Shown: positions 1 to 6,730 of the stretch, in pieces
Numbering within the stretch: position 1 is the stretch's first letter
How the letters are laid out: every line of letters begins with the position of its first letter
Assembly (NCBI GenBank): GCA_026398275.1
Contig: JAPLTF010000061.1
Location: 1-64,000 of the forward strand
Direction: 5' to 3'
From: Verrucomicrobiota bacterium
GTDB lineage: Bacteria; Verrucomicrobiota; Verrucomicrobiia; Chthoniobacterales; Terrimicrobiaceae
Length of the DNA: 64,000 bases
Position numbers and translations under genes: made by a program
The notes under the pieces: model-generated
What the model was told of the DNA's origin: nothing
The model's database searches: none
The model's input: only the letters and a program-made list of their open reading frames with translations

Positions 1-2
1 CC

Positions 3-113
3 GGCATGTTCTGGTCGCTCAAGGGGGCTCAGAACATCCTCGACCTCCGAACCTCCCTGCTCAGCAACCGATTTGACGACCTCTGGCTCGCCAGAAAAAA
101 GAAAGCCGCTTGA
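3..113 (+). pseudogene. C-terminal end of a transposase (ISKra4-like), cut by window edge
   Basis: The reading frame is open from the first bases and ends at TGA 111-113, giving 36 residues beginning GMFWSLKGAQNILDLRT and ending with a basic KKKAA tail. The pattern GM-W-GA-LR followed by an N-R-F-D-D-W block resembles the extreme C-terminus of ISKra4-type transposases, as I recall that family. Only the tail is visible, so it cannot be said whether the rest of the gene is intact upstream of the window. The next gene, an Rpn-type nuclease, converges on it. No inverted repeat typical of an IS end was recognised between the two stops. Confidence 0.5.
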
Positions 114-157
114 TCTTTGGAACTTTGGCGTCGTGCGCCCCGCCGCAGAGGCGGCGT

Positions 158-1135
158 TCAGATATCCTTGACGAAGGATTCCAGATCTGCACACCGGATC
201 GCCGCACGGTGAAGGGCATGCAGGCGCGCGGAATCAACGATGCGCCCGATTTCCTCGCGGAGGCCATCAGGAACCCGATCAAAGCGGATTTCCAGAGCCT
301 CGACGACGGCCTGCTGCCGGGCAAGAATCCCGCCTTCCTGCCGCCCCTCCTGCCGTAAAATGTCTGCGGTGCTCATGAATTTCTCCTTTTGTTCTGCCGG
401 AATTCTTGACTCCACTATCTCGCAGACCTCGCGGCTTTGCAACTCGGAATGCTGAAGCAAATATCGCCAGAGGTGGTTGGCGATTTTGAGCGCCTCTTCG
501 CGTTGGGGTTCCGCGAAGAGATCTCCGACGATCCGCTGAACCGCCTGAAATTTCATTTCTCCAGTGCGCTCGCTTTGCAACGCTCCCATCACCGCACGAG
601 CCAAGCACCCATCGGCCAGCTTTTCCCATTGAACGCCGGATAGCTCCACCAAAAAGAATCCGCAGTCTGGGACGAAGGAGGACGCCCATTCGGCGATTTC
701 CGCAGGAATCTCGATCAGATCCCGAAGGCGGCGCACAGCAGTCCACTTGCCAGGACCAGAATAAATGACAACGGGGATCACGAGCGGAAGCGTGCCTCCG
801 GCTTCAATCTCTACACGATGGCTCTGCCAGATGAGCCCGATGTATTCATTCACGCGCAGGGGCATGATGCGCACAGGGAAGCTCTGGTGTTCAAAAAGGA
901 TGTAGAAGCTGACCGGTTTTCCGGCCACTTTGATCCGATAAAGGACATCCTCCCGACGTTCGGCCAGAGAGACGTTGATGCCGGAAATCCTCTCGACATG
1001 AAGCGATGACCAATCAACCAGCGGAAGGAATGCCGCAGGCATCCACGTTTCGAGGAACTGGCGGGCGACCAGCGGCAGAGACATCGCATGGCGGAAAATG
1101 CGGTCGTGGGAATGTGGGTTTTTCTCCTCGGACAT
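158..1135 (-). CDS. Rpn/YhgA-family PD-(D/E)XK nuclease (recombination-promoting, transposase-like)
   Basis: 325 residues from ATG 1135. The opening HDRIFRHAMSLPLVARQFLE and the block D-VLYRIKV-(x)n-FYILFEHQS match the Rpn/YhgA family of PD-(D/E)XK nucleases. The Asp of DVLYRI and the E-x-Q of FEHQ would be the metal-binding catalytic residues. The C-terminal third is helical and ends with a charged segment, as is usual in this family. Family members promote RecA-independent recombination in E. coli; a role here is inferred. The frame is open upstream to 1219, but those extra 28 residues look like translated spacer, so the internal ATG was chosen. No clear ribosome-binding site is visible for either start. 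The gene is monocistronic and convergent with a transposase fragment. Confidence 0.8.
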   Translation of the reverse strand: MSEEKNPHSHDRIFRHAMSLPLVARQFLETWMPAAFLPLVDWSSLHVERISGINVSLAERREDVLYRIKVAGKPVSFYILFEHQSFPVRIMPLRVNEYIGLIWQSHRVEIEAGGTLPLVIPVVIYSGPGKWTAVRRLRDLIEIPAEIAEWASSFVPDCGFFLVELSGVQWEKLADGCLARAVMGALQSERTGEMKFQAVQRIVGDLFAEPQREEALKIANHLWRYLLQHSELQSREVCEIVESRIPAEQKEKFMSTADILRQEGRQEGGILARQQAVVEALEIRFDRVPDGLREEIGRIVDSARLHALHRAAIRCADLESFVKDI

Positions 1136-1255
1136 GCGCCGGACAATGGCAACACCCCCGCGCAGAAACAAGCTCGACATTCTTTCGGCGCAAGGAGAGC
1201 GCGGGCACGATAGGCCCATAAGTTTCTCTCAACCTGTAACTGCCGAATGGAGGGT

Positions 1256-1301
1256 TTTTGTGACAGTTTTGTGACAGTGGAATCGCCGACTTTGTCACAA
1301 A
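1256..1301. repeat. Short tandem repeat plus inverted copy (possible operator)
   Basis: TTTTGTGACAG occurs twice head to tail (1256-1266 and 1267-1277), and a related inverted copy, TTTGTCACAAA, lies at 1291-1301. The group sits between the Rpn nuclease start and the tRNA-Glu terminator. It could be a binding site for the nuclease promoter, but no matching -35/-10 pair was identified, so this is only a suggestion. Confidence 0.3.
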
Positions 1302-1364
1302 CTGCCGTTTTTGAACTTTGTCGCCATCCGCCCGCAGAGGCTTTGTAGAGGCTGTTTAGATGGC

Positions 1365-1388
1365 AAAAAACGCCATTTTGAAAATGGC
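1365..1388 (-). terminator. Rho-independent terminator of tRNA-Glu
   Basis: On the minus strand an 8-bp perfect stem, GCCATTTT / AAAATGGC (1372-1388), is followed at once by G and six T (1370-1365). The 5' arm begins with the tRNA discriminator base and CCA, so the terminator stem uses the mature 3' end of the tRNA. Confidence 0.75.
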
Positions 1389-1459
1389 AGCGCGTACGGG
1401 ATTTGAACCCGTGCACCAGCCTTGAGAGGGCTGTGTCCTAACCCCTAGACGAACGCGCC
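1385..1459 (-). tRNA. tRNA-Glu (anticodon CUC)
   Basis: Read on the minus strand from 1459, the sequence folds as a cloverleaf. The acceptor stem GGCGCGT pairs with ACGCGCT (first pair G-U), the D-arm contains CTAGGGGTTAG, and the anticodon stem CAGCC/GGCTG encloses the loop CTCTCAA with anticodon CTC, which reads GAG codons. The T-arm carries GGTTCAAATCC. The gene encodes its own discriminator G and 3' CCA (1387-1385). It has its own promoter and terminator, so it is a single-gene unit. Confidence 0.93.
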
Positions 1460-1472
1460 AACGTGAATGGTG

Positions 1473-1500
1473 ATAATACCACTTGGCGGGTGGCTGGCAA
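1473..1500 (-). promoter_or_regulatory. Sigma70-like promoter for tRNA-Glu
   Basis: On the minus strand, TTGCCA (1500-1495) is separated by 16 bp from TATTAT (1478-1473). The tRNA 5' end lies 13 bp downstream of the -10 box, which leaves a very short leader, as expected for a stable RNA promoter. Confidence 0.6.
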
Positions 1501-1517
1501 GTGTGGAAAGTGTCCTG

Positions 1518-1754
1518 ATGAAACTCTACATCAAACCCTGGTGCCCGTGGTGCATCGAGGCGGTGGAATGGATGACGAGGCGGGGCCTCGAATTCCAGCC
1601 GGTGGACGTGCTTTCGGATGCGCGAGCGTTCGAGCACATGAGGAAGATTTCGAGCCAGTCGCTGACCCCGACGCTGGAGATGCCGGATGGGAAGGTGCTC
1701 GCGGATTTTGACACCCGCGAGCTGGAGCGTTTTCTGGAGGGGCCCAAATCCTGA
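1518..1754 (+). CDS. Glutaredoxin family protein
   Basis: 78 residues beginning MKLYIKPWCPWC. The redox motif CPWC is at residues 9-12 after beta-1, and the TPT of SQSLTPTLEM supplies the cis-proline that positions glutathione, so this is a single thioredoxin-fold domain of normal glutaredoxin length. It would reduce disulfides or glutathione adducts in the cytoplasm. ATG 1518 was preferred to the upstream in-frame start at 1467 because it places beta-1 at the N-terminus. Its stop overlaps the start of the next gene (TGATG at 1752-1756), so the two are translationally coupled. Confidence 0.85.
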   Translation: MKLYIKPWCPWCIEAVEWMTRRGLEFQPVDVLSDARAFEHMRKISSQSLTPTLEMPDGKVLADFDTRELERFLEGPKS

Positions 1755-2272
1755 TGCTTTCCGTGGTCATGCTGGTTGTCGGCGCCGGAGTGTGCTCCGT
1801 TGCGCTGAGGTCGTTCCGTCATCCCGCGCTGTTCCGTGCTGGGACGTTTGGATTTGTGCTGACCTCATTCCTTGCCGGGTGGCTCATCGGCGGCAGCGTG
1901 TGGACCGGCCTTGCCTTTGCGCTCACGTGGTTCCTGCTTCCATGGCTCCTGATCACGTGGAATTATCCCTTTTCCTACGGCTTGCATCAGATGCCGAACA
2001 CGGTGCTCAACCGGGCCACCGGGGAAAAATCCATCCCGGATCTGATCCGGATGCACCGGGCGTTTTTGGAGAGGGAGGGAGGGGCGGGGATTTGTCCGAT
2101 GGTGGAATCCTCGCTGCGGAGTGAACTCCAGGATGATCTTCGCGGGCAGCTCGAGCACAACCTCGCCTGCGGAATATTGAAAAGGGCCGGGAGTTCGACG
2201 ATCTGCTACACGGTTCGCGGGATGTTTTTCTTGTGGTTTCAGTTCCTGCGGGATTTTGTTCGTTTCTCATGA
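1754..2272 (+). CDS. Small membrane protein of unknown function
   Basis: 172 residues; no family recognised. Hydrophobic stretches at about residues 1-17, 30-48 and 49-68 look like two or three membrane spans. A soluble, charged middle follows (QMPNTVLNRATGEKSIPDL, then a helix with LEREGGAG), and a final hydrophobic FFLWFQFLRDF segment. It overlaps the glutaredoxin upstream by one base and deoC downstream by four (ATGA at 2269-2272), so it sits inside a compact three-gene operon. The conserved-looking coupling argues that it is real. A redox or nucleoside role suggested by its neighbours would be a guess. Confidence 0.65.
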   Translation: MLSVVMLVVGAGVCSVALRSFRHPALFRAGTFGFVLTSFLAGWLIGGSVWTGLAFALTWFLLPWLLITWNYPFSYGLHQMPNTVLNRATGEKSIPDLIRMHRAFLEREGGAGICPMVESSLRSELQDDLRGQLEHNLACGILKRAGSSTICYTVRGMFFLWFQFLRDFVRFS

Positions 2273-2958
2273 ATATTGCCCGGGCGATCGACCACACGCT
2301 TCTCAAGCCGGATGCCACGCGCGAGCAGATCCTCACGCTTTGCGCGGAGGCGAGGGAATTCGGATTCTTCAGCGTTTGCGTGAACAGTTCGTGGGTTGCC
2401 GCGGCGGCGGGGGCGCTGGAGGGCTCGGGGGTTGTGGTGGCTGCGGTGACAGGATTTCCGATGGGAGCGATGGACAGCAAAGCCAAGGCTTTTGAGACCC
2501 GCCGGGCGGTTGAGTGTGGAGCTGGAGAAATCGACACCGTGCTTGCGGTCGGCCACCTCAAATCCGGGGAGGTGTCCTGCGTTCTTGAGGATCTGCGCGG
2601 GGTGGTCGAGGCAGCGGGGGCCGCGCGGGTCAAAGTCATTTTTGAAACGTGCCTGCTGACCGATGAGGAGAAGCTGACCGCCTGCAGGATTTCGTGTGAG
2701 GCCGGTGCCGCATTTGTGAAGACGTCCACCGGATTCAGCACCGGTGGAGCCACGATCACGGACGTCAGGCTGATGGCTGCTGCGGTGGCCGGGAAGTGTT
2801 CGGTGAAAGCGTCCGGCGGGATTCGCGATGCGGCAGCAGCGATGGCCATGCTGGATGCCGGGGCCTCGCGGCTCGGAACCTCCAACGGCATCGCGATCGT
2901 GCAGGGTGCCCCAGCCGCCCAAGGCTATGGAGCGCCTCCCGTTCGCCCGGCCGCATGA
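2269..2958 (+). CDS. deoC: Deoxyribose-phosphate aldolase
   Basis: 229 residues, the usual size for DeoC. It opens MNIARAIDHTLLKPDATREQ, the hallmark N-terminus. The Schiff-base lysine is in FVKTSTGF (Lys151), the relay Asp is in EIDTVLAVG (Asp89), and the second active-site lysine is in SVKASGGIRD. It cleaves 2-deoxyribose 5-phosphate to acetaldehyde and glyceraldehyde 3-phosphate in deoxynucleoside breakdown. The C-terminus adds about 12 Ala/Pro-rich residues that look like drift. It is third in an overlapping operon with a glutaredoxin and a small membrane protein, rather than in the usual deo cluster with phosphorylase genes. Confidence 0.95.
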   Translation: MNIARAIDHTLLKPDATREQILTLCAEAREFGFFSVCVNSSWVAAAAGALEGSGVVVAAVTGFPMGAMDSKAKAFETRRAVECGAGEIDTVLAVGHLKSGEVSCVLEDLRGVVEAAGAARVKVIFETCLLTDEEKLTACRISCEAGAAFVKTSTGFSTGGATITDVRLMAAAVAGKCSVKASGGIRDAAAAMAMLDAGASRLGTSNGIAIVQGAPAAQGYGAPPVRPAA

Positions 2959-3018
2959 AAAATGAACTGGAAGCAACATCCGGATTTCGATAGGTATTCA
3001 AGCAGCAACCAACACACC

Positions 3019-3426
3019 ATGAAACACGTCCTCCGCACAATAAAAGGCCTCGCCATCATCGCTCTGCTCACCCTCGCCGTCGGCTGTGCCAGCGAGCTCC
3101 AGAGCAAAGAGAATCTCGCCATCGCGGCCGGATTCAAAACGATCACGCCGACCAAGCCCGACCAGATTGCCCGCCTGAAAAGCCTGCCTGCGGACAAGGT
3201 CACCCGGGTCACCCACAAGGGCAAGACCTACTACGTCCTGCCTGATGTCGCAAACAACGTCGCTTACGTCGGCGGCCCCACGCAGTATCAATCCTACCAG
3301 CAGCTCCGTCTGGCCAGGAATATCAGCAACCAGAACCTCGAAGCCGCCGAAATGAACGATGACGCCTCGATGAACTGGGGGGGCTGGGGCGGATGGGGTG
3401 CATGGCCGGCCATGGGCTGGTATTGA
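3019..3426 (+). CDS. Small lipoprotein, unknown function
   Basis: 135 residues from ATG 3019. A lipoprotein signal, MKHVLRTIKGLAIIALLTLA, ends in the lipobox VGC (Cys23), so the mature protein should be lipid-anchored. The mature part contains KTITPTKPDQIARLKSLP, then a THKGKTYYVLPD segment, and it ends in a Trp/Gly-rich tail (NWGGWGGWGAWPAMGWY). The THKGKTYYV segment resembles short secreted proteins with an exposed beta-hairpin, but no family is assigned. The upstream in-frame Met at 2962 was rejected because it would bury the signal peptide. Confidence 0.7.
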   Translation: MKHVLRTIKGLAIIALLTLAVGCASELQSKENLAIAAGFKTITPTKPDQIARLKSLPADKVTRVTHKGKTYYVLPDVANNVAYVGGPTQYQSYQQLRLARNISNQNLEAAEMNDDASMNWGGWGGWGAWPAMGWY

Positions 3427-3556
3427 GGTCGTTCATGCAGCGGCGCTCTGCGGCCGTCGCATGATTTTGCGACGCGCATAGAGCGGCTCTGTATTCCGCG
3501 CATGCGCGAATTACTCTGTGTTTTCATTTTGAGCGGTATTTAGAGAGAGTGCGCCG

Positions 3557-5776
3557 ATGCCGACCGCCTTGCGCTTACTGCTCCTGATCATCGGCGCCGT
3601 CGCGCTTGTCACCGGAGGGATCGCCTGGTGGGCAGTGCAGCCTCCGGCGTGGGAGATTCCTGTTTCCAGCGTTCTTCCCGGTGAACTGGTGAGGCGGTCG
3701 GGATTTCCTCCCGAACAAGCCGGGGCATGCAAGCGCTGCCATCAGCAGGAATTTGAAGAGTGGAGCCAGTCGCAGCACGCGCACGCCAACCGCCTCGTGA
3801 ATCCGTTGAAGGATGCCCCGGCGTTCAATCCCTCCCGCACGTTTCGCGAGGGGTTGCTCACGACCGAAGTTTCTGAGAAGTGGGGACGGTTTATTGTCCG
3901 GCAGACGGGATTGGAAGGCGTGCCGTCGTTCCACCGTGCCGTGGCCGTCATCGGCGTCGAGCCGCTGATCCAATACCTGACCCCGTTTCCGGGCGGCCGC
4001 CTGCAGGTCATCAATCCGGCGTATGATCCAAAAACGGGCGACTGGTTTGACATTTACAAAGGCGAACCCCGCGGGCCGCACGAGTGGGGGTTTTGGAAAA
4101 ACGGGGGGATGAACTGGAATTCGCAGTGCGCGTATTGCCACACGACCGGGTTCGAAAAAAACTATGATTCCGCAAACGATTCGTTCGCCTCGACCTGGAG
4201 CGCAATGGGGATTTCCTGCGCGCAGTGCCACGGTCCGCTGGACGGCCACGCAAAGAATCCCAAGGTTCCGGTGCGACTGAAACCGCCGCAGGCGATGGCA
4301 TCCTGCGCGGCCTGCCACTCGCGGCGTGAGGAACTGACCGGAACATTTCATCCGGGAGAAAATTTCGACGACCACTTCCGGGTGACATTGCCTGATCTGA
4401 CGGACATCTACCATCCGGACGGGCAGGTCCGGGACGAGGATTTTGAATACGGATCGTTTCTCACCAGCAAGATGGGTCACGCGGGGATCACGTGCCTCGA
4501 TTGCCACAACCCTCACTCGGGAAAGCTCAAGCTGCCGGTCGAGAACAACGCGCTGTGCCTTTCGTGCCACGCGCCGCCCGGTCAGCGCGGGGCGATCCCC
4601 ATTCCCGATACCGCCGCGCACAGCCACCACAAATCCGACAGCACCGGCAACCGCTGCGTCGAGTGCCACATGCCGCCGACAACCTACATGGCCCGCGATC
4701 CGAGGCGCGATCACGGGTTCACGGTCCCGGATCCGCAACTCACCAAAGAGCTCGGCATCCCGAATTCCTGCAACCGCTGCCACGCCGGCCGATCAACCGA
4801 CTGGGCGATCGGGTGGATGGAAAAATGGTATAAAATGCAGCGCCCTTCACGGGACCGCGCCCGCCTCATCGCGCGGGCGCGCGCCGGTGATCCGACGGTT
4901 TCGCAGCCGGTCATGGGATTTTTCAAATCCGAGCCGAATGCGGCGTGGCGGGCGACGCTCGTCTCGTTGCTCGAAGGGCGCGAGCAGGATCCTTCCGTTC
5001 AGGAATTTCTCGCCACAGCCGCAGCTGACGAGAGCCCGCTCGTCCGGGGGGCGGCCGTTCGCAGCCTCGACCAAACCAGACCCGACGTTCTGCAGATGGC
5101 CGCCTCCGATCCTTTCCGCAGTGTCCGTCTGGGGGCCGCGTGGCATCTACTGATGAACCGCCAGCCGGTTGCGGGCGGCCCGAGAAGTGAGGTCGGGGCC
5201 TGGCTGTCGAACAGCAGCGACGGAGCCGGCGGCGCCTTCCTGCAGGCCCGCCTTGCCGCTGTCGAAAAGCGCCTGCCCGAGATGGAGCGATGGATCGCCC
5301 TCGCTGTCGCACGCGATCCCTCACCGGGGATGTTCCAGCAGGCGGCCCAGCTCATGTATCAAGCCGACCGCCTCCCGCAGGCGAAGGCGTTCTTCGACAA
5401 ATCTCTCGCAGCCGATCCGAAAAACCCGGATGCCACGTATTCGCTCGCGCTCCTCGAAGCCGAGCTGGGCAATTCCGCCCGCTCGCTCGAACTGCTGCGG
5501 ACCACCGTCTCGCTGTCCCCGGATTTCGGCCGCGCATGGTATAATCTCGGCCTTGCCGAGGCCGCCTACGGCGACCTGCCCGCCTCCGCCAAGGCGCTGG
5601 AAAAAGCGGAGTCCCTCCTGCCGCACAGCCCGGACCCCCCATTCGCCCTGGCCACGGTCCAGCTGCGGATGAATGACCCCGCAAAAGCCGCGGAATCCGC
5701 CCGCCGCGCACTTGCCATCGCGCCCGGTCATCCCGGTGCCCAGGGTTTGCTTAGACAGTTGAGGGAGGCAAAGTAA
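3557..5776 (+). CDS. Membrane-anchored octahaem c-type cytochrome with HEAT-like and TPR domains
   Basis: 739 residues. A single N-terminal membrane segment (residues about 5-27) acts as anchor or uncleaved signal. Eight CxxCH haem sites follow: CKRCH (58-62), CAYCH (about 191), CAQCH (about 221), CAACH (about 249), CLDCH (about 312), CLSCH (about 333), CVECH (about 366) and CNRCH (about 404). Residues about 440-590 are helical and resemble HEAT repeats, and residues about 595-735 carry several TPRs (for example AKAFFDKSLAADPKNPDATY). It should face the periplasm and carry electrons; substrate and partners are unknown. No CxxCK site, so it is not a NrfA nitrite reductase. It starts after GAGAGAGTG and appears monocistronic. 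Confidence 0.88.
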   Translation: MPTALRLLLLIIGAVALVTGGIAWWAVQPPAWEIPVSSVLPGELVRRSGFPPEQAGACKRCHQQEFEEWSQSQHAHANRLVNPLKDAPAFNPSRTFREGLLTTEVSEKWGRFIVRQTGLEGVPSFHRAVAVIGVEPLIQYLTPFPGGRLQVINPAYDPKTGDWFDIYKGEPRGPHEWGFWKNGGMNWNSQCAYCHTTGFEKNYDSANDSFASTWSAMGISCAQCHGPLDGHAKNPKVPVRLKPPQAMASCAACHSRREELTGTFHPGENFDDHFRVTLPDLTDIYHPDGQVRDEDFEYGSFLTSKMGHAGITCLDCHNPHSGKLKLPVENNALCLSCHAPPGQRGAIPIPDTAAHSHHKSDSTGNRCVECHMPPTTYMARDPRRDHGFTVPDPQLTKELGIPNSCNRCHAGRSTDWAIGWMEKWYKMQRPSRDRARLIARARAGDPTVSQPVMGFFKSEPNAAWRATLVSLLEGREQDPSVQEFLATAAADESPLVRGAAVRSLDQTRPDVLQMAASDPFRSVRLGAAWHLLMNRQPVAGGPRSEVGAWLSNSSDGAGGAFLQARLAAVEKRLPEMERWIALAVARDPSPGMFQQAAQLMYQADRLPQAKAFFDKSLAADPKNPDATYSLALLEAELGNSARSLELLRTTVSLSPDFGRAWYNLGLAEAAYGDLPASAKALEKAESLLPHSPDPPFALATVQLRMNDPAKAAESARRALAIAPGHPGAQGLLRQLREAK

Positions 5777-5823
5777 GAAAAAGAAATTGTCGCGCACTTC
5801 CTCCGCGAACAAACTGAAGGCTC

Positions 5824-5946
5824 TTGCCGAAGGATATCCTCTCCGCCGCCCGCCCGCTCCAGCTCCGGGTGCTGGACCATGTCATCGTCACCGATGACTC
5901 GGTTTTCAGTTTTTCCGACTCCGGGCTGCTGGATGAACTGGCCATC
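5824..5946 (+). pseudogene. radC (JAB-domain DNA repair protein) 3' remnant
   Basis: One frame encodes LQLRVLDHVIVTDDSVFSFS followed by DSGLLDEL, which is the usual last segment of RadC proteins (consensus of the type RVLDHxIVG...SFAExGLL). The JAB metal-binding part (HNHPSG region) is absent: the sequence directly upstream is the end of the octahaem cytochrome gene and its spacer. It is therefore a broken 3' fragment. RadC genes often travel with mobile or restriction islands, in keeping with the methylase remnant that follows. Confidence 0.65.
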
Positions 5947-6008
5947 GAAGCGGGAGTCGTGCAGGGTTATTTCCCATTTGCGCGACCGCCGGATTCATTT
6001 TCGATTGG

Positions 6009-6628
6009 ATGCGAGCCCGCTTCCGGCCTCTTGCTGTTGCCAATGTGCCAATGGAAGCATTCCAAGGTTTCTGCCGCGCCAAAACGAACTTCTACGTTTT
6101 CGAGAAGGTCGAGCGCCCGCGTGCGGGCAAAGTCGTGTCGCTCAATCCTGCGACGTGCGGCATCTACAAGGGAGGCGATGTGCGCTTCAAACTCTCTGGA
6201 AAGCGTGAGCCTCGGCGAGCTTTTGGACGCGAAGATTTTGCGTGTGCGCGGTGGGCATGGCAGCCCTTCAAACGACCGGCGCAGTGGAACCATACCCTAC
6301 ATCAGAGTGTCAGATATTCGTAGCCTGCGCATGAATGTGAACCCAACGAATCTTGTCACGGAAGCAGTGGCGGAGAGCTTTTGGGGAGGCAAATCGAGAG
6401 GACTGTGGCGGACGCTGGCGCGAGGTATGCCTGCCCAAGCCCAAATCGGCAGACTGGGCGCGCCAAGCATCGGTGGCGTTCCGCAACTACTTCACGACCA
6501 TCGGCACAGCCAAGACTCACTTCGTGGACGCTGCGAAGGCTTCCGGCTTTGACTATATCGCCAGCGTGACAGCATCGGAAACCATGCCTGTGGCCCCCTC
6601 CGATGAAACTGAGATCATCACCGAATAG
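6009..6628 (+). pseudogene. Frameshifted remnant of an N-6 adenine DNA methylase / specificity protein
   Basis: Protein-like sequence passes through all three frames in order. Frame of 6009: FCRAKTNFYVFEKVERPRAG and SLNPATCGIYKGGDVRF (about 6070-6190). Frame of 5824: GTIPYIRVSDIRSLRMNVNP (about 6280-6350). Frame of 6353: FRNYFTTIGTAKTHFVDAAK (about 6480-6545) to the stop at 6626. The blocks resemble the C-terminal half of type I or BREX-like N-6 methylases and their IPYIRVSDI target-recognition motif. Two frameshifts and the missing catalytic NPPF/DPPY motif show that it is inactive. The exact family is uncertain. Confidence 0.55.
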
Positions 6629-6730
6629 ACGGGAACGGTTGGCGGTCTGTCAAAATCCCCTGACGAGATCACATTTTTTTTGGCCAAGTATTGCGCGGTC
6701 AGCACAAAACCTGCTTCATTTGAGGCATCC

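Noticed and set aside
850-1416. 188-residue minus-strand frame overlapping the Rpn gene and tRNA
   Set aside because: It runs through the tRNA and out of frame with the clear nuclease sequence.
3440-3545. Terminator hairpin after the small lipoprotein
   Set aside because: Short stems such as GTCGCA/TGCGAC exist but no T run follows at the right distance.
3557-5776. NrfA-type nitrite reductase or hydroxylamine oxidoreductase
   Set aside because: No CxxCK site or cross-linking Tyr motif, and the helical repeat tail is foreign to both families.
5824-6552. 242-residue open frame as a single gene
   Set aside because: It joins a RadC tail to a methylase block only because no stop occurs; the neighbouring frames carry the rest of the methylase.
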